A stretch of DNA of 62,000 bases from Phoronis australis. Its lineage: Eukaryota > Phoronida > Phoronidae. The number at the start of each line of letters is the position of its first letter. Position 1 is the first letter of the stretch. The DNA is taken from the NCBI GenBank assembly GCA_002633005.1, contig NMRA01000062.1, forward strand, positions 273,022-335,021. The letters are read 5' to 3'. The notes under the pieces were generated by a model that saw nothing but the letters and a program-made list of their open reading frames with translations, was not told where the DNA came from and ran no database searches. Shown piece by piece: positions 61,601 through 61,795 of this stretch. The position numbers were made by a program, and so were the translations under genes.

Positions 61601-61795
61601 ATACCGTCGACCGCCGTACTCACGTCTTTATCCGTCAAGTGTTCTAACAGCTCCATCATGATGATTTTTTTGTCCAGACCCATACGGCCCAAACCCTGCA
61701 TGGCACCGACACGGATCAGAGCCGACGCGTGGCCCAAGTGGTCCTGGAACTTGGCGACTGTGTCCTTGTACAAGTTGGAGCCAAAGGGACGCTCC
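4570..61795 (-). CDS. Giant HEAT-repeat/alpha-helical protein gene, 57 exons (5' end beyond window)
   Basis: Span of a single inferred gene; its exons are listed separately. Each exon's outgoing reading phase matches the next exon's incoming phase through the whole chain, with GT-AG junctions and no in-frame stop over about 4.8 kb. The product in the window is about 1,610 residues: HEAT-type repeats first, then acidic and basic linkers, a long alpha-helical region with a threefold exon-block repeat, and a disordered Ser/Pro/Gln tail. No membrane segment or signal peptide is visible, so it is probably intracellular; a scaffold or solenoid role is inferred from the helices only. Most exons in the second half are symmetric in phase 1, so skipping any one keeps the frame. 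I do not recognise the family beyond HEAT. The 5' HEAT part could be a separate gene if the weaker links (exons 8-14) are wrong. Confidence 0.7.
5180..5373 (-). CDS. Large gene exon 56: Gln-rich helix
   Basis: 194 nt, phase 1 to 0, acceptor cacctctccttcag|, donor CAAG|gtgggt. It encodes AEQWQQTFAHNAEVRRKLQQ, KQHQLEQSEGHLAKSGRLPP and a tail AGVRTLQSVTVK. Probable short coiled coil. The acceptor is the first unit of a 51-bp minisatellite. Confidence 0.87.
5361..5600. repeat. 51-bp minisatellite over the exon 56 acceptor
   Basis: About 4.6 copies with starts at 5361, 5412, 5463, 5514 and 5565. On the - strand each of the first copies carries ctctccttcag followed by the first bases of exon 56, so each is a copy of the 3' splice site. 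Confidence 0.85.
7002..7055 (-). CDS. Large gene exon 55: candidate
   Basis: 54 nt, phase 1 to 1, acceptor gcgaggtcag|, donor AGTG|gtaccg. It encodes ATPADLSLCGTPVFNSKS. It stands out as a GC-rich island in a 5.9-kb AT-rich intron and joins smoothly to both neighbours, but the donor is weak. Confidence 0.4.
9195..9497. mobile_element. Long fold-back element
   Basis: The arms are inverted copies of about 130 bp, for example 'tgcatactaggaggcgctgt' inverted at both sides of a short loop near 9325-9360. A single strand would fold into one long hairpin. No coding capacity. It sits in the large intron before exon 56. Confidence 0.75.
9814..9976. mobile_element. Short inverted-repeat/SINE-like element, copy a
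   Basis: Ends 'ttaagttgggtctgcacgcc' and, inverted, 'ggcgtgcaaaccagacct'. On the - strand the interior holds a tRNA-like B box (gtttgagtcccg) after 'ggctcagtggctag', so it may descend from a tRNA-type SINE. Confidence 0.5.
10776..11047. mobile_element. MITE-like repeat, copy a (272 bp)
   Basis: Ends cattttgggctt and, inverted, cattctgggctt. Internal landmarks are 'aaatcatgggtg' and 'cagcttaacaaag'. Related copies lie at 30030-30287 and 47224-47506, with fragments at 19790-19883 and about 1562-1745. Confidence 0.6.
11300..11342 (-). CDS. Large gene exon 54
   Basis: 43 nt, phase 0 to 1, acceptor ttctttgttcag|GCA, donor CCAG|gtgagt. It encodes APSTQGDSGIGMSP. The DSGIGMSP stretch looks like a phosphodegron-type serine motif; that is inference only. 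Confidence 0.75.
12351..12532 (-). CDS. Large gene exon 53: disordered tail
   Basis: 182 nt, phase 1 to 0, acceptor ccaccgtgtcacag|, donor TTTG|gtaatt. It encodes EHGQDSAADELVTNNIKAPS, GEVSVPRLPVASDTVPSLVV and an acidic end DEADDEVTTLPEFQTRENTL. Its last 27 nt and donor are duplicated just downstream (12267-12300). Confidence 0.82.
12533..15194 (-). other. Intron between exons 52 and 53
   Basis: About 2.7 kb of AT-rich sequence with the tandem repeat at 14270-14480 and a short 'atgatgggtaatgac' repeat at about 13717-13757. No exon or gene recognised. Confidence 0.5.
14270..14480. repeat. About 50-58-bp tandem repeat
   Basis: Four diverged units around 'atgatcaaaacactttagg' and 'ctgttcacaat'. 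Confidence 0.6.
15195..15260 (-). CDS. Large gene exon 52: possible cassette exon
   Basis: 66 nt, phase 1 to 1, acceptor ccaggaatacag|, donor ACCA|gtaagt. It encodes AMVKIGFEWRLSPPLKKGHV then IT. A stronger-looking acceptor upstream (cacgttcag|) gives the wrong phase. Exons 51 and 53 also join in frame without it. Confidence 0.5.
16277..16456 (-). CDS. Large gene exon 51: end of the helical region
   Basis: 180 nt, phase 1 to 1, acceptor tattcattaccag|, donor GCTG|gtaaga. It encodes DLVQYFIQAHSSQKFYTYKK, FKEMMADEPFPTLERMPLAA and a last helix ELYRIHKHFTAMAELSLRKA. Its acceptor is the first unit of the minisatellite at 16450-16862. Confidence 0.9.
16450..16862. repeat. 35-37-bp minisatellite over the exon 51 acceptor
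   Basis: About ten or eleven imperfect units around 'atgaccagaactggtaatga' and 'aggtcaagttaag'. On the - strand each unit reads '...ctcattaccag|ttctgg', a copy of the exon 51 acceptor (cattaccag|atctgg). Confidence 0.8.
17098..17181 (-). CDS. Large gene exon 50
   Basis: 84 nt, phase 1 to 1, acceptor cctccattccag|, donor AAAG|gtaatg. It encodes APSLLPSVGSVQETYSHVLN then FFSNSHSK. Confidence 0.82.
17940..18077 (-). CDS. Large gene exon 49
   Basis: 138 nt, phase 1 to 1, acceptor ccttggttacag|, donor GATG|gtgcgt. It encodes VAEGVLLDEDEVLAEVIRVP, QLQAAVKALGLDMFKQAIEE and ARRIID. The G-rich minisatellite (18229-18945) lies in the intron just upstream of it. Confidence 0.88.
18229..18945. repeat. 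19-bp minisatellite with 76-bp higher-order unit
   Basis: Units of 'gtgaggggtgacagagaca'. Every fourth unit is the variant 'ggtgaggggccacaaagac' (for example at 18491 and 18567), giving a 76-bp higher-order period. Positions 18350-18461 are N. Long open frames on the - strand here are products of the repeat. Confidence 0.85.
18350..18461. other. Assembly gap (112 N)
   Basis: A run of N inside the 19-bp minisatellite; its true length is unknown. Confidence 0.99.
19229..19402 (-). CDS. Large gene exon 48
   Basis: 174 nt, phase 1 to 1, acceptor ctgtttatacag|, donor TCTG|gttagt. It encodes EDIAELCRQLHSNQVDFHGG, LTQPELDKVTLLMREFMKAV and a flexible end EHINIMGQGSS. Confidence 0.88.
19790..19883. 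mobile_element. MITE-like repeat, 3' fragment
   Basis: Carries only the right part: 'agcttaacaagtgttcatgg' to 'gaatagctgagcccagga'. Confidence 0.5.
20119..20268 (-). CDS. Large gene exon 47
   Basis: 150 nt, phase 1 to 1, acceptor atgttcccag|, donor CCTG|gtaagt. It encodes LRQQFIDQTTFILSSLEDNL, PAKSVTTSLILKQMKCFLED and NKQIASLVSP. Helical. Confidence 0.88.
20775..20813 (-). CDS. Large gene exon 46
   Basis: 39 nt, phase 1 to 1, acceptor ctcattttacag|, donor AAAT|gtaagt. It encodes GLTELLKRLKDKK. Confidence 0.8.
21161..21232 (-). CDS. Large gene exon 45: possible cassette exon
   Basis: 72 nt, phase 1 to 1, acceptor gttctcaccag|, donor GCCT|gtaggt. It encodes DVKLQKTEIPQETQPVEDKE then LVA. Exons 44 and 46 are also phase-compatible without it, so it may be alternative. 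A neighbouring donor (TGTAG|gtatcc) would break the frame. Confidence 0.5.
21603..21782 (-). CDS. Large gene exon 44
   Basis: 180 nt, phase 1 to 1, acceptor ctatggtttcag|, donor ATAG|gtgagt. It encodes AFDDAVVMDRLFTTYFGVIQ, AIVERTGRSATVIKEEVVFL and a basic end GHVPVKRPTIVI. One of the best-bordered exons. Confidence 0.9.
22298..22336 (-). CDS. Large gene exon 43
   Basis: 39 nt, phase 1 to 1, acceptor tggttttgtatag|, donor AACG|gtgatt. It encodes GLAKIFTEAGANN, similar in length and start to exon 46 (GLTELLKRLKDKK) and to the part-A cassette exons. Confidence 0.75.
22700..23060. mobile_element. Repeat with hammerhead-like ends, copy b
   Basis: Shares its interior and ends with 42075-42545. 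The left end (22725-22760, - strand) keeps the motif CTGATGA...GAAACATGTC. The right end (22956-22986, +) keeps the stem and GAAACATGTC but has lost CTGATGA. It lies in the intron between exons 42 and 43. Confidence 0.55.
22725..22760 (-). ncRNA. Hammerhead-ribozyme-like motif (diverged)
   Basis: On the - strand: CTGATGA, a weaker stem (GGTG.../...CGCC), GAAACATGTC. The flanks (CTC before, GTT after) no longer pair well as helix I. Confidence 0.35.
23232..23342 (-). CDS. Large gene exon 42
   Basis: 111 nt, phase 1 to 1, acceptor gtatttgacag|, donor AAAG|gtaagt. It encodes AMKRKIEREVLDSVVDEMKT then DSKLSNFINRVGDKVAK, a clear amphipathic helix pair. Confidence 0.87.
23961..24065 (-). CDS. Large gene exon 41: basic linker
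   Basis: 105 nt, phase 1 to 1, acceptor attttcccccag|, donor AAAG|gtaaac. It encodes GYRRHSVVDKTMKTFLQTKP then FPTQGSRSDVQSVK. A second acceptor nine bases on (ggttacag|) would run into a stop. Confidence 0.82.
24184..24210 (-). CDS. Large gene exon 40
   Basis: 27 nt, phase 1 to 1, acceptor actttctttacag|, donor AGGC|gtaagt. It encodes VTDKYMKSR. Confidence 0.75.
24329..24735. mobile_element. Inverted-repeat element (407 bp)
   Basis: About 45-bp inverted ends: cagggcccggtctctaatct at the left and the matching inverse at the right, both followed by a 'tactcgaaa.ggaactcgaaa' block. A fragment of one end recurs near 46500. No clear target duplication and no coding sequence. Confidence 0.65.
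24828..24941 (-). CDS. Large gene exon 39: cassette unit 3, part E
   Basis: 114 nt, phase 1 to 1, acceptor gtatttttcag|, donor AGAG|gttatt. It encodes AARLRADKILTEKVETLLET then YIIAELGECYCDDVTVER. Confidence 0.87.
25392..25436 (-). CDS. Large gene exon 38: cassette unit 3, part D
   Basis: 45 nt, phase 1 to 1, acceptor ttccatacag|, donor GTTG|gtaagt. It encodes AENLRMYTMETLDHV. Confidence 0.8.
26208..26288 (-). CDS. Large gene exon 37: cassette unit 3, part C
   Basis: 81 nt, phase 1 to 1, acceptor tgttccag|, donor CTAG|gtaatt. It encodes VHEPFFRKAFQRECELVCKE then INSENDL. Confidence 0.85.
   Translation of the reverse strand, partial: FMNLFSGKLFNANASWFVRRSTQKMI
26468..26494 (-). CDS. Large gene exon 36: cassette unit 3, part B
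   Basis: 27 nt, phase 1 to 1, acceptor ttttgtttgtag|, donor ATTG|gtaagt. It encodes DKERLLTEI. Confidence 0.8.
26711..26749 (-). CDS. Large gene exon 35: cassette unit 3, part A
   Basis: 39 nt, phase 1 to 1, acceptor ctgtttccag|, donor CAAG|gtaagt. It encodes VLLQHMTHVLIGQ. Confidence 0.82.
27725..27785. repeat. 20-bp tandem repeat (3 units)
   Basis: 'agtcagcttgactaagctt' three times. The unit is close to a palindrome (gactaagcttagtc). It lies just downstream of the donor of exon 34. Confidence 0.8.
27802..27954 (-). CDS. Large gene exon 34: cassette unit 2, part E
   Basis: 153 nt, phase 1 to 1, acceptor tctcttttttcag|, donor AGAG|gtactt. It encodes EKKLAPKATTLRQFRAELSG, then VLNKIQTIACEYQRLCKQRD and IAASLVQR. 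All helical. Confidence 0.88.
28145..28629. mobile_element. Non-autonomous DNA transposon, family 1 copy b (485 bp)
   Basis: Same family, same 13-bp inverted ends. Flanks acaatg (28139-28144) and acactg (28630-28635) are a 6-bp target duplication with one change. It lies in the intron between exons 33 and 34. Confidence 0.85.
28676..28717 (-). CDS. Large gene exon 33: cassette unit 2, part D
   Basis: 42 nt, phase 1 to 1, acceptor aattttttaaagaaag|, donor AAAG|gtaaaa. It encodes YSIIKMFPSMGNEK. The acceptor is purine-rich and weak, but position and length match the cassette pattern. Confidence 0.6.
29271..29385. repeat. Hairpin element (about 45-bp arms)
   Basis: The left arm ends catttTGAGAACCAG and is followed by about 25 bp of loop; the right arm begins CTGGTTCTCAAAATG. 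Outer ends are 'ggtaataatTGGATCTAACG' and its inverse with two or three changes. A short MITE-like fold-back. Confidence 0.75.
29434..29514 (-). CDS. Large gene exon 32: cassette unit 2, part C
   Basis: 81 nt, phase 1 to 1, acceptor cgtatttcag|, donor ATGT|gtaagc. It encodes VLNADFISVLEEACTEISNE then IGSKESM. Confidence 0.85.
29852..29878 (-). CDS. Large gene exon 31: cassette unit 2, part B
   Basis: 27 nt, phase 1 to 1, acceptor gatctttttcag|, donor TTAG|gtgagt. It encodes DLHEMLRDL. Confidence 0.8.
30030..30287. mobile_element. MITE-like repeat, copy b
   Basis: Starts atttggggcttggagggggt and ends 'agctcaaaatgcc'. It shares 'gcttaacaaggggtttatgg' type sequence with the other copies. Confidence 0.6.
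30573..30611 (-). CDS. Large gene exon 30: cassette unit 2, part A
   Basis: 39 nt, phase 1 to 1, acceptor gtctattttcag|, donor CAAG|gtaagg. It encodes AFLRHLASQLKNQ. Confidence 0.82.
31429..31496 (-). CDS. Large gene exon 29: cassette unit 1, part E
   Basis: 68 nt, phase 2 to 1, acceptor cccctgcgtgacag|, donor CAGG|gtaggt. It encodes (W)FNCVLKDVLKIGVDTEAQLI plus EQ. A minisatellite starts right at its acceptor side (31498-31735). Confidence 0.8.
31498..31735. repeat. About 65-bp minisatellite next to exon 29
   Basis: About 3.5 units with 'aacaccagggaatatggtta' and 'tctggataa'. The unit nearest exon 29 supplies the pyrimidine tract of its acceptor (ccctggtgttcacccct on the - strand). Confidence 0.75.
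31938..31986 (-). CDS. Large gene exon 28: cassette unit 1, part D
   Basis: 49 nt, phase 1 to 2, acceptor cacgtttcag|, donor GGTTG|gtatga. It encodes MHAFKDHLGEILERIG. A second donor four bases upstream (ATAG|gttggt) would leave phase 1 and a stop in exon 29, so the gtatga donor is preferred. Confidence 0.75.
32395..32680. repeat. About 80-bp minisatellite
   Basis: About 3.5 units of 'gatgagacatgcaatgactg' plus 'cagatgtgcaatgacaggc', each half ending 'aggagacatct'. Confidence 0.75.
32858..33031 (+). promoter_or_regulatory. Candidate TATA promoter and first exon in an intron
   Basis: On the + strand: gattggttg (inverted CCAAT), then ctatataacc at about 32900, then about 120 bp to an ATG at 33026 followed at once by a perfect donor (ATGAAG|gtgagt). 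No downstream + strand exon was found. It could drive a nested gene, a non-coding RNA or nothing. Confidence 0.3.
34090..35796. repeat. About 440-bp tandem repeat, about 2.5 units plus tail
   Basis: 'ttaggagatacagc' recurs at about 34317 and 34750, 'atgaaaatc.gttgaggac' at about 34598 and 35039. Each unit has thirds carrying a 'gccactagg.ggcac' motif. It ends with a ggacggacgg box and 'atatgtgggcgcataaaa'. Interrupted by the transposon at 35072-35573. Confidence 0.65.
35072..35573. mobile_element. Non-autonomous DNA transposon, family 1 copy c (502 bp)
   Basis: Same family with one mismatch in the right inverted end (atttcaagccctg). Target duplication tacaaa at 35066-35071 and 35574-35579. 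It is inserted inside the older repeat at 34090-35796, so it is younger than that array. Confidence 0.85.
36387..36473 (-). CDS. Large gene exon 27: cassette unit 1, part C
   Basis: 87 nt, phase 1 to 1, acceptor tttttttcatttag|, donor ATCA|gtaagt. It encodes IGEGSFIHLLQEASQFTLQY then LDLRIQDQI. It aligns with the 81-nt exons 32 and 37 through F-x(2-5)-EA/EC and the following helix. Confidence 0.85.
36516..36561. mobile_element. Fragment of the same short element
   Basis: Only the left end is present: 'taagtctagtctgcacgcca' then 'cacatcacgtgatataatg'. Confidence 0.5.
36674..37256 (+). pseudogene. THAP-domain transposon remnant, copy a
   Basis: Imperfect inverted ends (agggccgaaatggattacgc and, inverted, agggctctcctggattatac). 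Inside, from 36856, a frame reads MKYYCCAVVCNSDRTKLDKL, the start of a THAP zinc finger (C-x4-C). A shifted frame then continues with LRSQQIRQLFQRVNFK, like the end of the domain. The shift shows it is broken. THAP domains bind DNA and occur in P-element-type transposases. Confidence 0.6.
37894..37920 (-). CDS. Large gene exon 26: cassette unit 1, part B
   Basis: 27 nt, phase 1 to 1, acceptor tttctttttctag|, donor TTAA|gtaagt. It encodes DGAKALKSL; compare DLHEMLRDL (exon 31) and DKERLLTEI (exon 36). Confidence 0.75.
38058..38096 (-). CDS. Large gene exon 25: cassette unit 1, part A
   Basis: 39 nt, phase 1 to 1, acceptor gtgtgttttag|, donor ATAG|gtaagc. It encodes MMIQKLASEIKTI. Same length and pattern as exons 30 (AFLRHLASQLKNQ) and 35 (VLLQHMTHVLIGQ). 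Confidence 0.8.
38543..38551 (-). CDS. Large gene exon 24: 9-nt microexon
   Basis: CAATGGAAA, phase 1 to 1, adding TME. The donor gtaagt is perfect; the acceptor is tatcacgttag|. It could be skipped without loss of frame, which cannot be decided without transcripts. Confidence 0.4.
38803..38916 (-). CDS. Large gene exon 23
   Basis: 114 nt, phase 1 to 1, acceptor ggtgttgcag|, donor AAGA|gtaagt. It encodes ALKERMEYVSGSQLPVKQWP then SVAERRPMWKHMLTVQTK; Trp-containing, helical at both ends. Confidence 0.85.
38973..39099. mobile_element. Short inverted-repeat/SINE-like element, copy b
   Basis: Same family as 9814-9976: taagtctggtctgcacgcca at the left and 'agcgcgcagactagactta' at the right, with 'tttctgcccccactgggact' inside. 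Shorter than copy a. Confidence 0.6.
39423..39654 (+). mobile_element. Possible solo LTR with primer-binding site
   Basis: A 211-bp stretch starting tgtgacggga and ending gatcgttaca, followed after two bases by tggcacccaacgtaaatcg, which looks like a tRNA primer-binding site. No matching second LTR was found in the window, so this is only a candidate. It lies in the intron between exons 22 and 23. Confidence 0.4.
40019..40381 (+). CDS. Unassigned 120-codon ORF in an intron
   Basis: Opens at TTG/GTG-type codons (first ATG later), reading HAVGQVISHYWGDSKFVHVP onward to FLRECAGYT and TAG. It lies about 360 bp downstream of the possible LTR in the same direction and may be a remnant of its coding part. 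No recognisable domain; it could be chance. Confidence 0.25.
   Translation: MYFHAVGQVISHYWGDSKFVHVPYISSFVIYLLCDKCVIVGDVPECENGELLNFLPAEIRNGVKHAWRVNISFYIVFDSDKIVNKCVNFERKNHFKDLKLKISKATGTDESFLRECAGYT
40744..40870 (-). CDS. Large gene exon 22
   Basis: 127 nt, phase 0 to 1, acceptor tctattcag|ACT, donor GCTG|gtatga. It encodes TVIQHLQESDTKAEAETKIV, a Lys-rich loop (KLKVVSKKKM) and RGSLVVDA. Confidence 0.8.
41615..41844 (-). CDS. Large gene exon 21: Ser-rich linker into coiled helix
   Basis: 230 nt, phase 1 to 0, acceptor tctctgctgtag|, donor AAAG|gtatga. It encodes DGKTSPKSRSASRSSKKS, then EFPSDFLEKYVIPPSVMHKL and a heptad-like helix EESQKRHLKSALHELQGAID. It marks the change from disordered linkers to the long helical region. 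Confidence 0.85.
42082..42117 (-). ncRNA. Hammerhead-ribozyme-like motif
   Basis: On the - strand: CTGAGGA, a stem GGTGTTT/AAACACC, GAAACATGTC, again with CTT/AAG flanks for helix I. The ACATGT of helix III is self-complementary, as in short type-I hammerheads that act as dimers. Confidence 0.5.
42455..42489 (+). ncRNA. Hammerhead-ribozyme-like motif
   Basis: CTGAGGA, then a stem GGCGTTTA/AAATGCC, then GAAAC and the cleavage-type triplet GTC, with CTT before and AAG after able to pair as helix I. One extra base (T) sits between CTGAGGA and the stem, and helix III is very short with one mismatch, so activity is uncertain. Confidence 0.45.
43448..43519 (-). CDS. Large gene exon 20: basic linker
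   Basis: 72 nt, phase 1 to 1, acceptor gtgtgtttcag|, donor GCTG|gtaagg. It encodes GRLTVPIEQDEEKQGRRRVK then KKVA. The RRRVKKK run resembles a basic localisation signal. Confidence 0.8.
44110..44130 (-). CDS. Large gene exon 19: 21-nt microexon
   Basis: Phase 1 to 1, acceptor tactcgaaaaag| after a T/C-rich stretch, donor ACTG|gttagt. It encodes TMGKQTT. Both sites are moderate. Confidence 0.45.
44440..44875. repeat. About 60-bp minisatellite
   Basis: About seven imperfect units around 'agtaccagtgcgcaggt' and 'gacacagtgtccagacc'. It lies in the intron between exons 18 and 19. Confidence 0.75.
44969..44986 (-). CDS. Large gene exon 18: 18-nt microexon
   Basis: Phase 1 to 1, acceptor cccattttcag|, donor GGAA|gtaagc. 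It encodes GEIAF plus G. Confidence 0.55.
45435..45461 (-). CDS. Large gene exon 17
   Basis: 27 nt, phase 1 to 1, acceptor attttttgtag|, donor GGTG|gtgagt. It encodes DIETLGTRG. Both splice sites are strong. Confidence 0.6.
45609..45641 (-). CDS. Large gene exon 16
   Basis: 33 nt, phase 1 to 1, acceptor tactctatttcag|, donor CAGG|gtgggt. It encodes GAHLRTSDHHQ. Confidence 0.6.
45783..46161 (+). pseudogene. THAP-domain transposon remnant, copy b
   Basis: Related to copy a. Inverted ends gggccattccagattacac and (inverted) cggccatcccggattacac. A frame encodes LCAVGCNSYVKKFDKLDNYP then RMRDLKFFAFPTSMRD: the C-x4-C and the F-x-FP of a THAP zinc finger. The frame stops soon after, and no catalytic domain is present. 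Confidence 0.6.
46321..46389 (-). CDS. Large gene exon 15
   Basis: 69 nt, phase 1 to 1, acceptor gtacttctag|, donor TTTTG|gtaagg. It encodes VDVRMLKFQTNYKTLKVTNV plus DF. One alternative frame has a stop; the other is unlike protein. Confidence 0.75.
46820..46835 (-). CDS. Large gene exon 14: candidate 16-nt microexon
   Basis: Encodes SVSVL, phase 0 to 1, between gtggttatag| and |gtaatg. It is proposed only because a phase 0-to-1 exon is needed between exons 13 and 15; a different small exon could do this. Confidence 0.3.
47224..47506. mobile_element. MITE-like repeat, copy c
   Basis: Starts gcattctggggttggaggga and ends 'gaatagctgagcccagagt'; contains aaatcatggg and gtttaacaaagggtttatg. 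Confidence 0.6.
48060..48375. repeat. TTTTGGGGTTCAT-rich degenerate repeat
   Basis: About fifteen imperfect 17-24-bp units such as 'ttttggggttcatc'. The + strand open frames of about 107 codons here (Phe/Gly/Trp-rich) derive from the repeat. Confidence 0.7.
48710..48840 (-). CDS. Large gene exon 13
   Basis: 131 nt, phase 1 to 0, donor AAAG|gtgatt. It encodes LRRDMSPVELVVFKSSEDSQ then YISILGRGHVYCGQPDIK, mixed beta-type sequence unlike the surrounding linkers. The acceptor (ttgtaaaaaag|) is weak; it was chosen because it alone gives the right phase. Confidence 0.6.
49225..49375. repeat. CAGA/GACA microsatellite
   Basis: Dense cagacagacaga with interruptions. Open frames across it (RQTDRQT) are not genes. 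Confidence 0.9.
49474..50740. repeat. 633-bp direct duplication split by one N
   Basis: 49474-50106 and 50108-50740 are the same sequence with about four single-base differences (for example 'ggaacctagg' against 'ggaacatagg'), separated by one N at 50107. Most likely two haplotypes or an unclosed gap placed in tandem. Confidence 0.85.
50942..51027 (-). CDS. Large gene exon 12: basic segment
   Basis: 86 nt, phase 2 to 1, acceptor tacattttcag|, donor AAGG|gtatgt. It encodes VFEPPKRVFQHPPYDIHGRK then REKVKKSK. The Lys/Arg-rich end (GRKREKVKKSK) could act as a nuclear-localisation-like or nucleic-acid-binding patch; this is inference from composition only. Confidence 0.75.
52218..52376 (-). CDS. 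Large gene exon 11: acidic linker
   Basis: 159 nt, phase 2 to 2, acceptor ctgcctgcaag|T, donor GGT|gtgagt. It encodes RKKAEDAAADDGKQVSNDES and a Glu/Asp/Gly-rich remainder ending DEMDSGRV. The intron before it is only 63 bp and lacks a strong pyrimidine tract, so the acceptor is less certain than the exon itself. Confidence 0.65.
52440..52472 (-). CDS. Large gene exon 10
   Basis: 33 nt, phase 2 to 2, acceptor atctcttctgtcag|, donor ATTCG|gtaagt. It encodes (P)MSDLNPESFI(R). The other two frames hit stops. It contains an ATG, so it could also be a start in a shorter isoform. Confidence 0.6.
53214..53250 (-). CDS. Large gene exon 9
   Basis: 37 nt, enters in phase 1, leaves in phase 2. Acceptor atttttacag|, donor ATTACC|gtaagt. 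It encodes GKYSKTRMKLL and the first two bases of a Pro codon. The other two frames are closed by stops. Confidence 0.55.
53870..54115. repeat. About 70-80-bp tandem repeat
   Basis: Three units with 'gggacagaaggggcacaccc' and 'atccaaatagaactatctcg', in the intron between exons 8 and 9. Confidence 0.75.
54780..54843 (-). CDS. Large gene exon 8
   Basis: 64 nt, phase 0 to 1, acceptor tcttcctaaacag|CGA, donor ACAG|gtaagt (both strong). It encodes RGLKSPYFPLHLHKPQSLLL plus T. It was found because it is the only well-bordered exon that converts phase 0 (exon 7) to phase 1 (exon 9). Confidence 0.6.
55750..55885. repeat. G-rich about 20-bp tandem repeat
   Basis: About six units of 'gggagacaactatggggagg' with variations. 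Confidence 0.75.
56136..56324 (-). CDS. Large gene exon 7: acidic exon with coding repeat
   Basis: 189 nt, phase 0 to 0, acceptor gttaaaatag|GAC, donor GAG|gtattc. It opens DIESGDEDEEERVSDEV and contains a 21-bp in-frame tandem repeat, roughly three units of (V)NVDGGQ, before ending in another acidic run. The repeat is translated, so allele length differences would change the protein by 7-residue steps. Confidence 0.75.
56550..56648 (-). CDS. Large gene exon 6: basic helix
   Basis: 99 nt, phase 0 to 0, acceptor ctattttag|GAT, donor AGT|gtaagt. It encodes DEIMRRFEDNTLTKGDRHHL, then RKLFYAWKHRQLS. Strongly helical and basic, with a WKHRQL segment. Not assignable to a named domain. Confidence 0.75.
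56770..57000. repeat. About 36-bp tandem repeat
   Basis: About six units of 'attgcaccccaggacacccc' plus 'aatattccccttgctc', between exons 5 and 6. All three + strand frames stay open through it, which is a property of the repeat. Confidence 0.8.
57463..57477 (-). CDS. Large gene exon 5: 15-nt microexon
   Basis: Encodes ERAHL, phase 0 to 0, between aaaatttacag| and |gtaagt. It continues directly into the helix DEIMRRFEDN of the next exon, which supports it. Confidence 0.55.
57693..57775. repeat. 15-bp tandem repeat
   Basis: Five to six near-perfect units of 'gggcaatattagccg'. Confidence 0.9.
58785..58799 (-). CDS. Large gene exon 4: 15-nt microexon
   Basis: Encodes TVFPQ, phase 0 to 0. The acceptor is strong (cttctctgtttaccag|) and the donor is CAG|gtaaaa. 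The call rests on splice signals, phase and the smooth peptide GASHE-TVFPQ-ERAHL. Confidence 0.45.
58900..59571. repeat. Diverged copy of the 440-bp repeat
   Basis: Shows the same order of landmarks (aattgccactgggggcacag, 'ttttggagatacggcagtgg', a ggacggacaagg box and a final 'atgtgcgcacataaaa') but is more diverged. Confidence 0.55.
60007..60129 (-). CDS. Large gene exon 3: acidic Asn/Asp linker
   Basis: 123 nt, phase 0 to 0, acceptor aaaaacag|CCA, donor GAG|gtttgc. It encodes PQRKEMDKSKEEQTSNEVV followed by an Asn/Asp stretch (NDNIDNNGDDDNIDN) and ends GASHE. It is low-complexity and surely disordered. The reading frame continues open past the donor, but that tail is Cys-rich and unlike the rest. 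Confidence 0.65.
61066..61182 (-). CDS. Large gene exon 2: HEAT repeat continued
   Basis: 117 nt, phase 0 to 0, acceptor attttcag|TAT, donor AAG|gtgggt. It encodes YNVRMTAADILGKYEGFDTV, then LKDMLYRIGVMDGTRPK. DKD|YNVRMTAADIL across the junction is a textbook HEAT turn plus second helix (D-x-VR-xx-A). A Gly-Thr-Arg-Pro-Lys linker ends the helical unit. Confidence 0.85.
61624..61795 (-). CDS. Large gene exon 1 of window: HEAT repeat
   Basis: 172 nt, acceptor attgtgcag|, donor GAC|gtgagt, enters with one completing base and ends in phase 0. It encodes ERPFGSNLYKDTVAKFQDHL then SALIRVGAMQGLGRMGLDKK, and ends MELLEHLTDKD. Paired amphipathic helices with the [IV]RxxAxxxLG pattern are typical of HEAT repeats. 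Upstream exons lie outside the window. Confidence 0.85.
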
